Assembly (NCBI GenBank): GCA_033856255.1
Contig: JAWVFH010000041.1
Coordinates: forward strand, 1-64,000
DNA from: WHSW01 sp033856255
GTDB lineage: Bacteria > Actinomycetota > Thermoleophilia > Solirubrobacterales > 70-9
Length of the DNA stretch: 64,000 nucleotides
Direction: 5' to 3'
Under the pieces are notes generated by a model. The model was not told the origin of the DNA. It saw only the letters and a program-made list of their open reading frames with translations, and did not search any database. Numbering within the stretch: the stretch's first letter is position 1; every line of letters begins with the position of its first letter. This document shows positions 15,942 to 23,911 of this stretch, one piece after another. A program made the translations under genes and the position numbers.

Positions 15942-17543
15942 GGGCTCGGGCTCGGCTTCGGCGCCCTCGCGCTCCGCGGAGCGGCCGCACTCGCCAGCGG
16001 TCGCCGCCGCGCCGGGCCCGCGCGAGGGCTCGCGCGCCGAGGCGTGCCCGGGGTTGCGCACGCTGAGCAGCGCGATCGAGCCGCCGATCGCCATCAGCGC
16101 CGCCGCCAGCAGCATCCCGAGGTGGAAGGCCGACTCCGAGGAGGAGACGATGTCCGCCTTGAGCTCGGTCGCTTCGGCGGCGGGAACGTCGCCGACGTCC
16201 CCGCCCGAGAGCGGCTGCTCCTTGGCGTCCTTGACAGCCGCCCGGGCCTCCGCTCCGATCGGCACGCCGGCGGTGCGGTCATCGAGCGAGGACGCGAACT
16301 GAGCCGAGACGACCGCGCCGAGCGCCGCTATCGCGAGCACCCCGGCGACCCTGGCGACGGCGTTGTTGATGCCCGAGGCGACGCCGACGTGGCGTTCCTC
16401 GACCGAGTCGAGCACGGTCGTGGTCAGCGGCGCCACCGTCATCGAGAGGCCGAACCCGAACAGGAGCAACGACGGGAGGATGTCGGTGACGTAGGTGGGA
16501 TCCGAGTCGAGGCGCAGGAGCAGGGCGAGCCCGACGGCGGCGATCAGCGGGCCGATGCCCATCACCAGTCGCGGGCCGATCCGCCCGGCGAGAGCCCCGA
16601 AGCGGCCCGAGAGCAGGAACATCAGCACGGTGACCGGGGTGGTGGCCGCCCCGGCCTGGAAGGCCGTGTAGCCGGCGACCTGCTGCAGGAACAGGGTGAT
16701 GAAGAAGAACGATGAGATCAGGCCCGCGTAGACGCACAGCGTGGCGAGGTTGACGGCGCTGAAGTTGTGCGAGCGAAAGAGCTCGAGCGGCAGGATCGGC
16801 GCGCGGGCCCGCCGCTCCCACCAGACGAAGGTCGCCAGGAGCGCGATCCCGGCGATCAGCGGGACGAAGACGATCGGGTCGGCGAAGCCGTAGGTCGGCT
16901 GCTCGATCAGGGCGAACACGGGCCCGGCCAGCCCGAGCGCCGAGAGCAGGATCCCGATCACGTCGATCCCGTGGACGGCGTCGGGGTCGGTGCTCTCGTC
17001 GATCGCCCGCAGCGCCAGCCAGACGGTGAAGACGATCAGGGGAATGTTGACCCAGAAGATCAGGCGCCAGTCGATCTCGACCAGCAGCCCGCCGCCGGCC
17101 GGGCCCACCAGGGTCGAGATCCCCGCCCACGCCGTCCACAGGCCGACCGCCCGCCCGCGTGCCTCGCCCTCGAAGGTCGCCGCCAAGATCGCCAGCGAGC
17201 CGGGGACCAGCAGCGCCCCGGCGATCCCCTGCAGCGCCCGGGCGCCGACGAGGGCCTCGTCGGTCGGCGAGACGGCGCACAGGATCGATGTCGCCGCGAA
17301 GCCGATCAGCCCGATCACGAACATCCGCTTGCGCCCGTAGAGATCGCCCAGTGAGCCGCCGACCAGGAGCAGCGAGACCAGGGTCAGCATGTAGGCCTCG
17401 ACGATCCACTGCTGGCCCGCCAGCCCCGTGTTCAGATCCTCCTGGATCGACGGAAGGGCGACGTTGACGACGGTCGAGTCGAGGAAGACGATCGTCGAGC
17501 CGAGGATCGTCGCGAGAAGAGTCAGCTTCTGCTTGCGGGTCAC
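15930..17543 (-). CDS. MFS drug-efflux transporter, DHA2 (EmrB/QacA) type
   Basis: 537-residue proton-driven exporter with about 14 membrane segments. The N-terminal segment with STIVFLDSTVVNVALPSIQEDL is the DHA2 hallmark, followed by GSLGDLYGRKRMFVIGL (motif A) and GPAGGGLLVEIDWRLIFWVNIP (motif C-like). The tail after the last membrane segment is Ala, Glu and Pro-rich. I chose GTG 17543 because it begins the TRKQKLTLL segment usual for this family; an ATG at 17609 would overlap the divergent neighbour's start codon. The substrate is unknown. Start confidence is moderate, function class high. Confidence 0.88.
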   Translation of the reverse strand: MTRKQKLTLLATILGSTIVFLDSTVVNVALPSIQEDLNTGLAGQQWIVEAYMLTLVSLLLVGGSLGDLYGRKRMFVIGLIGFAATSILCAVSPTDEALVGARALQGIAGALLVPGSLAILAATFEGEARGRAVGLWTAWAGISTLVGPAGGGLLVEIDWRLIFWVNIPLIVFTVWLALRAIDESTDPDAVHGIDVIGILLSALGLAGPVFALIEQPTYGFADPIVFVPLIAGIALLATFVWWERRARAPILPLELFRSHNFSAVNLATLCVYAGLISSFFFITLFLQQVAGYTAFQAGAATTPVTVLMFLLSGRFGALAGRIGPRLVMGIGPLIAAVGLALLLRLDSDPTYVTDILPSLLLFGFGLSMTVAPLTTTVLDSVEERHVGVASGINNAVARVAGVLAIAALGAVVSAQFASSLDDRTAGVPIGAEARAAVKDAKEQPLSGGDVGDVPAAEATELKADIVSSSESAFHLGMLLAAALMAIGGSIALLSVRNPGHASAREPSRGPGAAATAGECGRSAEREGAEAEPEPSLP

Positions 17544-17607
17544 CGTTTTCTGAGTCTCGCACGGCAGGTCGAGGGACCTCCGGCGGCGCCGCGGCCGTAT
17601 TGAGGTC

Positions 17608-18663
17608 ATGCGACGACTTCTCTCGTTCCAGGCAGTGATCATCACCGCGCTCGCGCTTGCTACCCCCGCCGCCGCCTCCGGCGGCCCGGCGATCCCGGGC
17701 GGCGCCTTCGGCGGCCACGGCGTCACCGGGCCGGCCGGCCTCCCGAGCTCCGACTACCGGTACGTGACGTTCAACGTCGGAGACCGGACGATCGTCGAGC
17801 GGATCAGCACCGACACCGGGATCGTCACGCGCACGAAGTACCTCGACGGCGCCTGGGCGCTCCCGGCGGTCACGATCCTCGGCAGCGCGAGCGGGCTCTC
17901 GGCCGACGGGCGGACCCTCGTCCTGATCAGGCCCGAGTACCGCCTGCGGGCGCAGGAAACGACGATGCGGATCGTCGACCCGGTCACCCTGCGGTCGATC
18001 CAGCGGATCAACCTCGACACCCGCGCCAGCTTCGACGCGATCTCCCCGGACGGCAGCCTGCTGTACCTCGTCCAGTACGCCGATCCCCGCGACCCGCTCG
18101 ACTACAGGGTGCGCGCCTACGACTGGGCCGCCGGCGAGTTCCAGCCCGGGAAGATCGTCGATCCCTCCAAGCCCGGCGAGCAGATGAGCGGCCAGCCGAT
18201 CGCGAGACGGATGAGCCCAGACGGCCGCTGGTCGTACACGCTCTACAGCGGCGGCGACGAGACGTTCATCCACGCGCTCGACACGGAGGGAGCGACGGCT
18301 GTCTGCGTCGACCTCGACGGGATCAACCGGGCGGACATGTACATGCTGCGGCTCAACGTCGATCCGGGCTCCGGGCAGATCACGGTGCTCGACCAGGGCA
18401 GCCCGGTCGCGCTCGTCGATTCACAGACCTTCACGGTCAGCGAGCCGGCGGCGCCCGAGATCGCCGACTCGGTCGCCGACGGGACCTCCGATTCCGGCGG
18501 CCTGGGCTGGATCGGCTGGGCCGCGCTCGGCGGCGGTCTGGCGCTGATCGCCGGGCTGGCGCTGCTGCTCCGGCTTCGTCGCCGGGCCCCGGCGGACGTC
18601 GACGAGGAGGTGCTCGAGCGGCTGGTCAGGATGGATGCCTCCGAGCGGGAGCCGGTGCACTGA
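17608..18663 (+). CDS. Secreted, C-terminally anchored propeller-like protein
   Basis: 351 residues: signal peptide (about 1-24, ATPAAASG), an outer domain with beta-propeller-like repeats (SADGRTLVLI, SPDGSLLYLV, SPDGRWSYTLYSG), a Ser, Asp and Gly-rich linker, one membrane segment near 296-318 (WIGWAALGGGLALIAGLALLLRL) and a short basic-to-acidic tail. Function unknown. It sits directly before a sigma factor and a second propeller protein, so it may belong to the same envelope-sensing system; that is inference from adjacency. TATTGA lies four bases before the ATG and GAGG is too close to be a normal ribosome site. Confidence 0.72.
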   Translation: MRRLLSFQAVIITALALATPAAASGGPAIPGGAFGGHGVTGPAGLPSSDYRYVTFNVGDRTIVERISTDTGIVTRTKYLDGAWALPAVTILGSASGLSADGRTLVLIRPEYRLRAQETTMRIVDPVTLRSIQRINLDTRASFDAISPDGSLLYLVQYADPRDPLDYRVRAYDWAAGEFQPGKIVDPSKPGEQMSGQPIARRMSPDGRWSYTLYSGGDETFIHALDTEGATAVCVDLDGINRADMYMLRLNVDPGSGQITVLDQGSPVALVDSQTFTVSEPAAPEIADSVADGTSDSGGLGWIGWAALGGGLALIAGLALLLRLRRRAPADVDEEVLERLVRMDASEREPVH

Positions 18664-18745
18664 GCGGGGCTCCGCGATGACGGCGGCGTGCGCGGCGCTC
18701 GCGTTGACATGGCCGGCGCGGGAGGCGGGAGAATCGCCGCTGTCG

Positions 18746-19321
18746 ATGAGCGCCGAGCCGGCTTCCGAGCGTCTCGCGCTGCCCCGCTCGGGGCCGCTGC
18801 GGGGACGGCGCGAGGCGGCTCTCGTCCGCGAGGCGCAGCGCGGCTCCAGCGACGCGCTGGAGGAGCTCTTCCGCCGCCACTGGCGGCGCGCCCACCGGGC
18901 GGCGTACCTGGTGATCGGCGACGCGGCCGCCGCCGAGGACATCGCCCAGGAATCGTTCCTGGCCGCCGTGCGGGCGCTCGACCGCTTCGACCGCCGCCGT
19001 CCGTTCGGTCCCTGGCTGCACCGGATCACGGTCAACAGGGCGATCGACTTCGCCCGCGCCCGGGCGCTGCGGGCCGAGAGCGCGCTGAAGGGCGGCGAGG
19101 ACCGCCCGGCGCCGGCGCCCGACGCGATCTCCGATCAGCTGCTGGCGGCGCTGCGCGAGCTCGGCCCAGAGCACCGCGCCGTCGTCGTGCTCCGCTACGT
19201 GCTCGAGTACTCGCCCGGCGAGATCGGCGAGATCCTCGGCCTGCCGCGCGGAACCGTCAACTCACGGCTGCGGCGCGGCCTGGACCGGCTGCGCCCCGCT
19301 CTGGGGGAGGTTGAGCGATGA
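18746..19321 (+). CDS. ECF-type RNA polymerase sigma factor
   Basis: 191 residues. Region 2 is clear (ALVREAQRGSSDALEELFRRHW, then AAEDIAQESFLAAVRALDRFD and PWLHRITVNRAIDFAR), and region 4 shows LRELGPEHRAVVVLRYVLEYSPGEIGEILGLPRGTVNSRLRRGLDRLR. Both halves match extracytoplasmic-function sigma factors. Its stop overlaps the next ATG (ATGA), so it is coupled to a membrane propeller protein. TTGACA lies at 18704-18709 with GAGAAT after a 19-base gap. An in-frame ATG at 18677 would add 23 residues of unlikely sequence. Confidence 0.9.
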   Translation: MSAEPASERLALPRSGPLRGRREAALVREAQRGSSDALEELFRRHWRRAHRAAYLVIGDAAAAEDIAQESFLAAVRALDRFDRRRPFGPWLHRITVNRAIDFARARALRAESALKGGEDRPAPAPDAISDQLLAALRELGPEHRAVVVLRYVLEYSPGEIGEILGLPRGTVNSRLRRGLDRLRPALGEVER

Positions 19322-20427
19322 GTAGCGCCGACCGCGACCTGGGCCGAGCCCTGCGTGGTGTCCCCATCCCCGAGGAGGCCGAGGCCGAGGAACGCGCCTG
19401 GGAGCTCGTGCGGATGGCCCATGCCGAGCGAGCGCCGCTGCGGCCACCGGCAACCGGGCGCCGGGTCGCGATCGCGGTCGCCGGCGGCCTGGCCCTGCTG
19501 GCGATCGGCCTCAGCCCCGCGGGGGCCAAGGTCGCCGACGTGATCGGCGACGCGATCGGGATCGGCGCCGAGGATGCGAAGCCCACCCTGCGCTCCCTGC
19601 CCGCGGCGGGCGAGCTGCTCGTCGAGTCCGAGCAGGGCCCCTGGATCGTGCGCGAGGACGGCTCCAAGCGGCTGCTCGGCGACTACGACGGGGCGAGCTG
19701 GTCGCCGCACGGCCTCTACGTCGCGGTCGCCGACGGGAGCGAGCTCGCCGCGGTCGACACGTCGGGCACCGTCCGCTGGACCTACCCGGCGCCGGGCGTC
19801 GTGCGCGACCCGCGGTGGGGCGGCGACGGGGTCGACACGCGGATCGCATACCGAAGCGGGGACGACCTGCGGGTGATCGCCGGCGACGGGAGCCCGGAGA
19901 GCGACCATCTCATCGCCCGCCACGTCGCCCCGGTTCCGCCCGTTTGGCGGCCGATCGCCTACGCGAAGCTCGCCGGCTCGCCGTTCGTACTGAGCTACGT
20001 CGACGCCAAGGGAACCATTCACACCGTGGATGCCGAGTCCGGCGCGACCGTGCGCACGACGCGCCTCGACCGCGAGCGGGTTATGGCACCGAGCACCGGT
20101 CAGTCACACGGCCCGGCCCTTTCGCCCGACGCACTGTCGCTGGCCGCGATCCGAACGACCAAGGGCGGCGAAGAGCTGTCGCTGCACACCGACGGACGCA
20201 CAGAGATCCTGTTGCGCGCCCGCGGCGGGCTCACCGGCCCGACCTGGTCGCCCGATGGGCGCTGGCTGCTGGTCGGCTGGCCCGCCGCGGACCAGTGGCT
20301 GTTCATCGACGCCAACCGCCCCAGCCACGTGGTCGCCTTCGACCGGATCTCGGAACAGTTCGACCCCGGCGGCGGCGGCCCGGCCCCGTTCCCGAGCGTC
20401 TCCGGCTGGATCCTGCCGGAGCGGTAA
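19318..20427 (+). CDS. Membrane propeller protein, probable anti-sigma factor
   Basis: 369 residues. A cytoplasmic N-terminus of about 48 residues (DRDLGRALRGVPIPEEAEAEERAWELVRMAH) precedes one membrane segment (about 49-70) and an outer domain with repeated blade-like motifs (DYDGASWSPHGLYVAVADG, GPTWSPDGRWLLVGWP). Coupling to the sigma gene and this topology suggest it holds the sigma factor at the membrane and senses an outer signal through the propeller. No zinc-finger HxxxCxxC motif is present, so the usual ZAS type does not apply. Role inferred from context. Confidence 0.75.
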   Translation: MSSADRDLGRALRGVPIPEEAEAEERAWELVRMAHAERAPLRPPATGRRVAIAVAGGLALLAIGLSPAGAKVADVIGDAIGIGAEDAKPTLRSLPAAGELLVESEQGPWIVREDGSKRLLGDYDGASWSPHGLYVAVADGSELAAVDTSGTVRWTYPAPGVVRDPRWGGDGVDTRIAYRSGDDLRVIAGDGSPESDHLIARHVAPVPPVWRPIAYAKLAGSPFVLSYVDAKGTIHTVDAESGATVRTTRLDRERVMAPSTGQSHGPALSPDALSLAAIRTTKGGEELSLHTDGRTEILLRARGGLTGPTWSPDGRWLLVGWPAADQWLFIDANRPSHVVAFDRISEQFDPGGGGPAPFPSVSGWILPER

Positions 20428-20440
20428 GAACGACGAACGC

Positions 20441-20471
20441 GGCTTTACCCGTACAGGAGCCGGGTAGAGCC
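20441..20471. terminator. Strong hairpin between convergent genes
   Basis: GGCTTTACCCG (20441-20451) and CGGGTAGAGCC (20461-20471) form an 11-base stem with one G-U pair and a nine-base loop. It lies 13 bases past the anti-sigma stop and 12 bases before the fetB stop, where transcription from both sides must end. No T-run follows on either strand, as is common in GC-rich actinobacteria. Confidence 0.65.
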
Positions 20472-20483
20472 CCAGCCGTCCCT

Positions 20484-21269
20484 CTACGGCTCAGGCGGAT
20501 CGCGCAGCTGGTGAGCCGGGGTGAAGAAGTTGCGGTAGGCGAGCGTGGTCGCGATCAGGGCCGAGAGCGTGACCGCGCCGAGCAGGACCCAGAGCAGGAT
20601 CATCTGCAGGCGGACGGCGTCGGTGGGGTCGGCGCCCGCGAGCAGCATGCCGACCATCGTCCCCGGGAAGAAGATCAGCCCGGTCGTCTTGGTCTGGTCG
20701 ACGACCGAGATCGTCCCCGAGCGCAGGCTGCGGCGCAGGCTCGGGCCCGCGGCGACGGTGGCGGTGGCGCCAAGCGCGAGCGTGGCCTCGATCTCGCGCG
20801 CGCGATCGGTCATCTCGTCGCCGAGCCGGTTGAGGGCGACGGCGGCCGAGGTCATCGCGTTGCCGATCACCATCCCGCCGACCGGGACCAGGTAGCGCGG
20901 CGTGGCCGGGAACACCCCGAGCGCGACGACGAGCGCCAGGGTCAGCCCACCCGCCGCGGCGAGCGCGGCGAACAGGGGCCAGAAAGCGTCGGGGACGCGC
21001 TTCGCCCGCCGCCTCGCCGTGAACGCCCCGAAGGTGACCATGACCGCCAGCAGGGCGATCACGAGCCAGATCGTGTCCTGGTCGAAGATCGCCTGGATCA
21101 CGTAACCGATCGCGGTCAGCTGGATGAAGGAGCGCAGGACCGCGACCGCGATCTCGTTCTCGATCCCGGTCCCGCGCCAATAGGAGACCCCGATCGCCAG
21201 GACGACGAGGACGAGGCTGGCCGCGACCTCGGTCAGGGTGACGTCGATGCCGACCGCTCCGACGATCAC
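20484..21269 (-). CDS. fetB: FetB-like ABC exporter permease (UPF0014)
   Basis: 261 residues, about seven membrane segments. The family signature RSFIQLTAIGYVIQAIF, the central GMVIGNAMTSAAVALNRLGDEM and the late TTGLIFFPGTMVGMLLAGADPTDAVRLQ are all present. E. coli FetAB exports iron; metal export is therefore inferred. ATG 21269 overlaps the ATPase stop (ATGA). Partner of the ATPase gene upstream. Confidence 0.9.
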   Translation of the reverse strand: MIVGAVGIDVTLTEVAASLVLVVLAIGVSYWRGTGIENEIAVAVLRSFIQLTAIGYVIQAIFDQDTIWLVIALLAVMVTFGAFTARRRAKRVPDAFWPLFAALAAAGGLTLALVVALGVFPATPRYLVPVGGMVIGNAMTSAAVALNRLGDEMTDRAREIEATLALGATATVAAGPSLRRSLRSGTISVVDQTKTTGLIFFPGTMVGMLLAGADPTDAVRLQMILLWVLLGAVTLSALIATTLAYRNFFTPAHQLRDPPEP

Positions 21270-21949
21270 CGCACTACCTCCTCCAGCACCTCGTGGGTCG
21301 GGCCCTCGCGGACGGCGCGGCCGGCCTCGATCCGCACCAGCCAGTCCGAGACCCGGCGCGCCTGGCCGAGGTCGTGGGTGACCCAGACGACGTCGATCTC
21401 GAGCCGCTCGCGCAGCTCGGCGAGGGTCTCCTCGATCGCCCCCGTCGTGTCCGGGTCGAGCGCCGAGGTCGGCTCGTCGAGCAGGAGCACGCGCGGCTCC
21501 AATGCCAGCGCCCTGGCCAGCATCGCCCGCTGTTGCTCACCGACCGAGAGCTTCGAGCCCTCGCGCTCGGCGAAGCTCGCGTCCAGCCCGGCGAGGTCGA
21601 GCAGCCGCTCGAAGTCCGGCTCGCGTCCGGCGAGCTCGGCGGCGAAGCGCAGGTTGTCGGCGACCGTGCCCTCGAGCAGGGCCGGAAGCTGCGGGACCAG
21701 CATCACCTCGCGGCGCAGCTCGAGCGGGTCGCCGTCGCGGACGTCCTCGCCGCGGTAGCGGACCACGCCGGACTCGGCGTCGGAGAGCCGGTTCAGCAGC
21801 CGCAGCAGCGTCGACTTGCCGGAGCCCGAGGGGCCGGCGAGGCAGGTGGCTCCGGCCGGGATCCGGGCGCTCAGCTCGCGCAGCACCCGCTTGCCCCCCC
21901 GCGAGAGGCTGACCCGGTCGAGCTCGAAGGCGGGCTGTTCGGCGGGCAC
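21266..21949 (-). CDS. fetA: FetA-like ABC transporter ATPase
   Basis: 227 residues with Walker A GPSGSGKST, signature LSVGEQQRAMLAR, Walker B VLLLDEPTSALD and the H-loop THD. It powers the FetB permease, to which it is coupled by a four-base overlap. The GTG at 21949 gives a normal N-terminus (VPAEQPAFELDRVSLSRGG); a longer frame from 22024 overlaps the divergent ligase and looks spurious. GATAAT ends six bases before the GTG and shares bases with the -10 of the divergent ligase in a 17-base intergenic space. Confidence 0.92.
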   Translation of the reverse strand: MPAEQPAFELDRVSLSRGGKRVLRELSARIPAGATCLAGPSGSGKSTLLRLLNRLSDAESGVVRYRGEDVRDGDPLELRREVMLVPQLPALLEGTVADNLRFAAELAGREPDFERLLDLAGLDASFAEREGSKLSVGEQQRAMLARALALEPRVLLLDEPTSALDPDTTGAIEETLAELRERLEIDVVWVTHDLGQARRVSDWLVRIEAGRAVREGPTHEVLEEVVR

Positions 21950-21966
21950 CTTGCGATTATCGAGCC

Positions 21967-22971
21967 ATGGCCGCCACAGAGCGTATGCCCCGCGACCTCG
22001 AGCCGATGCTGGCGCGACCCGCAAAGACGCTGCCGGAGGGGGACGGCTGGGCCTACGAGATCAAGTGGGACGGGATCCGGGCCCGCACCTACGTCGAGGG
22101 CGGCGAGGTGCGGATCGCGGCCCGCCGCGGCACCGACCACACCCCCCGCTATCCCGAGCTGGCGGCGATCGCCGAGGCGCTCGAGGGCCACGACGCGATC
22201 CTCGACGGCGAGATCGTCGCGTTCGACGAGAGCGGCCGGCCGAGCTTCCAGCTCCTGCAGCGGCGCATGGGTCTCTCCAACGAGACGACGATCCGCCTCC
22301 GCGCGGCCGAGACGCCCGCCACCTACATCGCCTTCGACCTGCTCTGGCTCGACGGCCGCTCGCTGCTCGCCGAGCCGTACCTGGAGCGGCGCGAGGCCCT
22401 CGCCGAGCTGGGCCTCGACGGGCCCAACTGGCAGGCCCCCGCCCACCACCTCGGCGACGGGCAGCGGCTTTGGGAGGCGATTCGCCGGCAGGGCCTCGAG
22501 GGGGTCGTCGCGAAGCGGGTCGAGAGCCCGTACCGGCCCGGCCAGCGCAGCGGCGAGTGGCTCAAGGTCCGCTACCGGCGCGGACAGGAGCTGGTGATCG
22601 GCGGCTGGATGCCCGGCGAGGGGACCCGCGGCGGCCGGGTAGGGTCGCTGCTGGTCGGCTACTTCGATCAGGGCAAGCTCGTCTACGCCGGCGGCGTCGG
22701 CACCGGGTTCACGCAGGAGATGCTCGACCGGCTCACCGCGCTGCTCGAGCCGCTGACCAGGTCCGATTCGCCGTTCGAGCTCGGCGAGGACCCGGTGCTC
22801 AAGTACCGCCAGCGGGCGCGGGACCGCGGCGCCGGGCCGGTCTGGGTCGAGCCGGAGCTGGTCTGCGAGGTCGAGTTCACCGAGTGGACGCACGAGGGCA
22901 CGCTGCGCCAGTCGGCGTTCAAGGGATTGCGCGACGACAAGGACCCGCGGGACGTGGTCAGGGAGTCCTGA
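21967..22971 (+). CDS. ATP-dependent DNA ligase of the NHEJ system
   Basis: 334 residues, a stand-alone ligase domain as found in LigD or LigC. The nucleotidyl-lysine motif EIKWDGIRAR is near residue 30, then DGEIVAF, AFDLLWLDGRSL, EGVVAKR and the OB-fold segment GEWLKVRYRR. Seals ends in two-ended break repair with Ku and the polymerase domain encoded downstream. No nuclease or polymerase domain is fused. GATTAT ends six bases before the ATG, consistent with a leaderless start. Confidence 0.92.
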   Translation: MAATERMPRDLEPMLARPAKTLPEGDGWAYEIKWDGIRARTYVEGGEVRIAARRGTDHTPRYPELAAIAEALEGHDAILDGEIVAFDESGRPSFQLLQRRMGLSNETTIRLRAAETPATYIAFDLLWLDGRSLLAEPYLERREALAELGLDGPNWQAPAHHLGDGQRLWEAIRRQGLEGVVAKRVESPYRPGQRSGEWLKVRYRRGQELVIGGWMPGEGTRGGRVGSLLVGYFDQGKLVYAGGVGTGFTQEMLDRLTALLEPLTRSDSPFELGEDPVLKYRQRARDRGAGPVWVEPELVCEVEFTEWTHEGTLRQSAFKGLRDDKDPRDVVRES

Positions 22972-23019
22972 GAGGTTTCTTTCGCGTTACCGATTAGAAA
23001 GGACCTCGCGGGTAGTCTG

Positions 23020-23035
23020 AGGTAAGTAGATACCT
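23020..23035. promoter_or_regulatory. Small palindrome abutting the ku start
   Basis: AGGTA (23020-23024) and TACCT (23031-23035) flank a six-base centre and end directly at the ku ATG. On the RNA this would pair the AGGT of the only plausible ribosome site (GAGGTAAG), so it could damp ku translation; on DNA it could be an operator. Only the symmetry is observed. Confidence 0.35.
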
Positions 23036-23911
23036 ATGGCACGCGCGATCTGGTCAGGCTCAATCTCCTTCGGGCTTCTCAACGTCCCCGTGAAGCTCTA
23101 TTCGGCCGTCTCCAAGAAGTCGGTCAGCTTCCGCGAGCTGCGCGAATCCGACGGCTCGCGGGTCCGCCACAAGCGGGTCGCCGAGGCCGACGGCGAGGAG
23201 GTCGAGTACAACGACATCGTCAAGGGCTACGAGATCGCCCCCGAGCAGTACGTCGTGATCACCCGCGACGAGCTCGAGGAGCTCGATCCGAAGAAGACCC
23301 GGGCGATCGAGGTCCTCGACTTCGTCGACCTCGACGACATCGACCCGATCTACTTCGACCACCCGTACTACCTCGGCCCCGACAAGGGCGCCGAGCGCGC
23401 CTACGCCCTGCTGGTCAAGGCGATGGACGAGTCGCACAAGGTCGCGATCGCCCGCTTCGTGCTCCGCAACCGCGAGAGCCTCGCCGCCCTGCGGCCGATG
23501 GACGGCGTGATGACGATGGCGACGATGCGCTTCGCCGACGAGGTCGTCTCGCCGGACGAGATCTCCGAGGTGCTCGGCGAGGAGGTTGAGAAGCCGAAGA
23601 AGAAGGAGCTCGACATGGCCAAGGCGCTGATCGACTCGCTGACCTCCGAGTTCGACGCCGGGCAGTACAAGGACGAGTACCGCGACGAGCTGCTGGCGCT
23701 GATCGAGCGCAAGGCGAAGGGCGAGAGCATCGTCAGCTCCGAGACCGAGGCGCCGCAGCCGACCAAGGCGCCGGACCTGATGGCCGCGCTGGAGGAGAGC
23801 CTCGCAGCGGTCAAGGCCGAGGAGTCGAAGCCATCCTCGAAGCCGCGCGCCAAGTCACCGGCCAAGAAGCCCTCGAGCCGATCGCGAAGCAAGGCCAAGG
23901 CAAGCAAGTAG
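23036..23911 (+). CDS. ku: NHEJ DNA end-binding protein Ku
   Basis: Ring-forming homodimer that binds broken ends and recruits ligase and polymerase. 291 residues. ARAIWSGSISFGLLNVPVKLYSAV opens the bacterial Ku core, with KGYEIAPEQYVVITRDELEELDPKKTRAIEVLDFV and FYF-type DHPYYLGPDKG following. A C-terminal tail rich in Lys, Ser, Pro and Arg (about 265-291) is typical and aids DNA and ligase binding. It sits between the ligase and the polymerase-domain gene. Its last codons overlap, in another frame, the region where the polymerase start would be expected. Confidence 0.96.
   Translation: MARAIWSGSISFGLLNVPVKLYSAVSKKSVSFRELRESDGSRVRHKRVAEADGEEVEYNDIVKGYEIAPEQYVVITRDELEELDPKKTRAIEVLDFVDLDDIDPIYFDHPYYLGPDKGAERAYALLVKAMDESHKVAIARFVLRNRESLAALRPMDGVMTMATMRFADEVVSPDEISEVLGEEVEKPKKKELDMAKALIDSLTSEFDAGQYKDEYRDELLALIERKAKGESIVSSETEAPQPTKAPDLMAALEESLAAVKAEESKPSSKPRAKSPAKKPSSRSRSKAKASK

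Noticed and set aside
15949..15990. Third copy of the der/gcvT stem-loop near the MFS tail
   Set aside because: Only CTCGGCTTCG is shared; the closing arm and spacing are absent, and the protein is simple Ala-Glu-Pro repeat.
17544..17609. ATG 17609 as start of the MFS efflux gene
   Set aside because: It would overlap the divergent ATG 17608 by two bases and add an Arg-rich, non-conserved N-terminus; GTG 17543 fits the family better.
18677..18745. Upstream ATG 18677 for the sigma factor
   Set aside because: The added 23 residues are not sigma-like, and TTGACA lies inside them, which favours ATG 18746.
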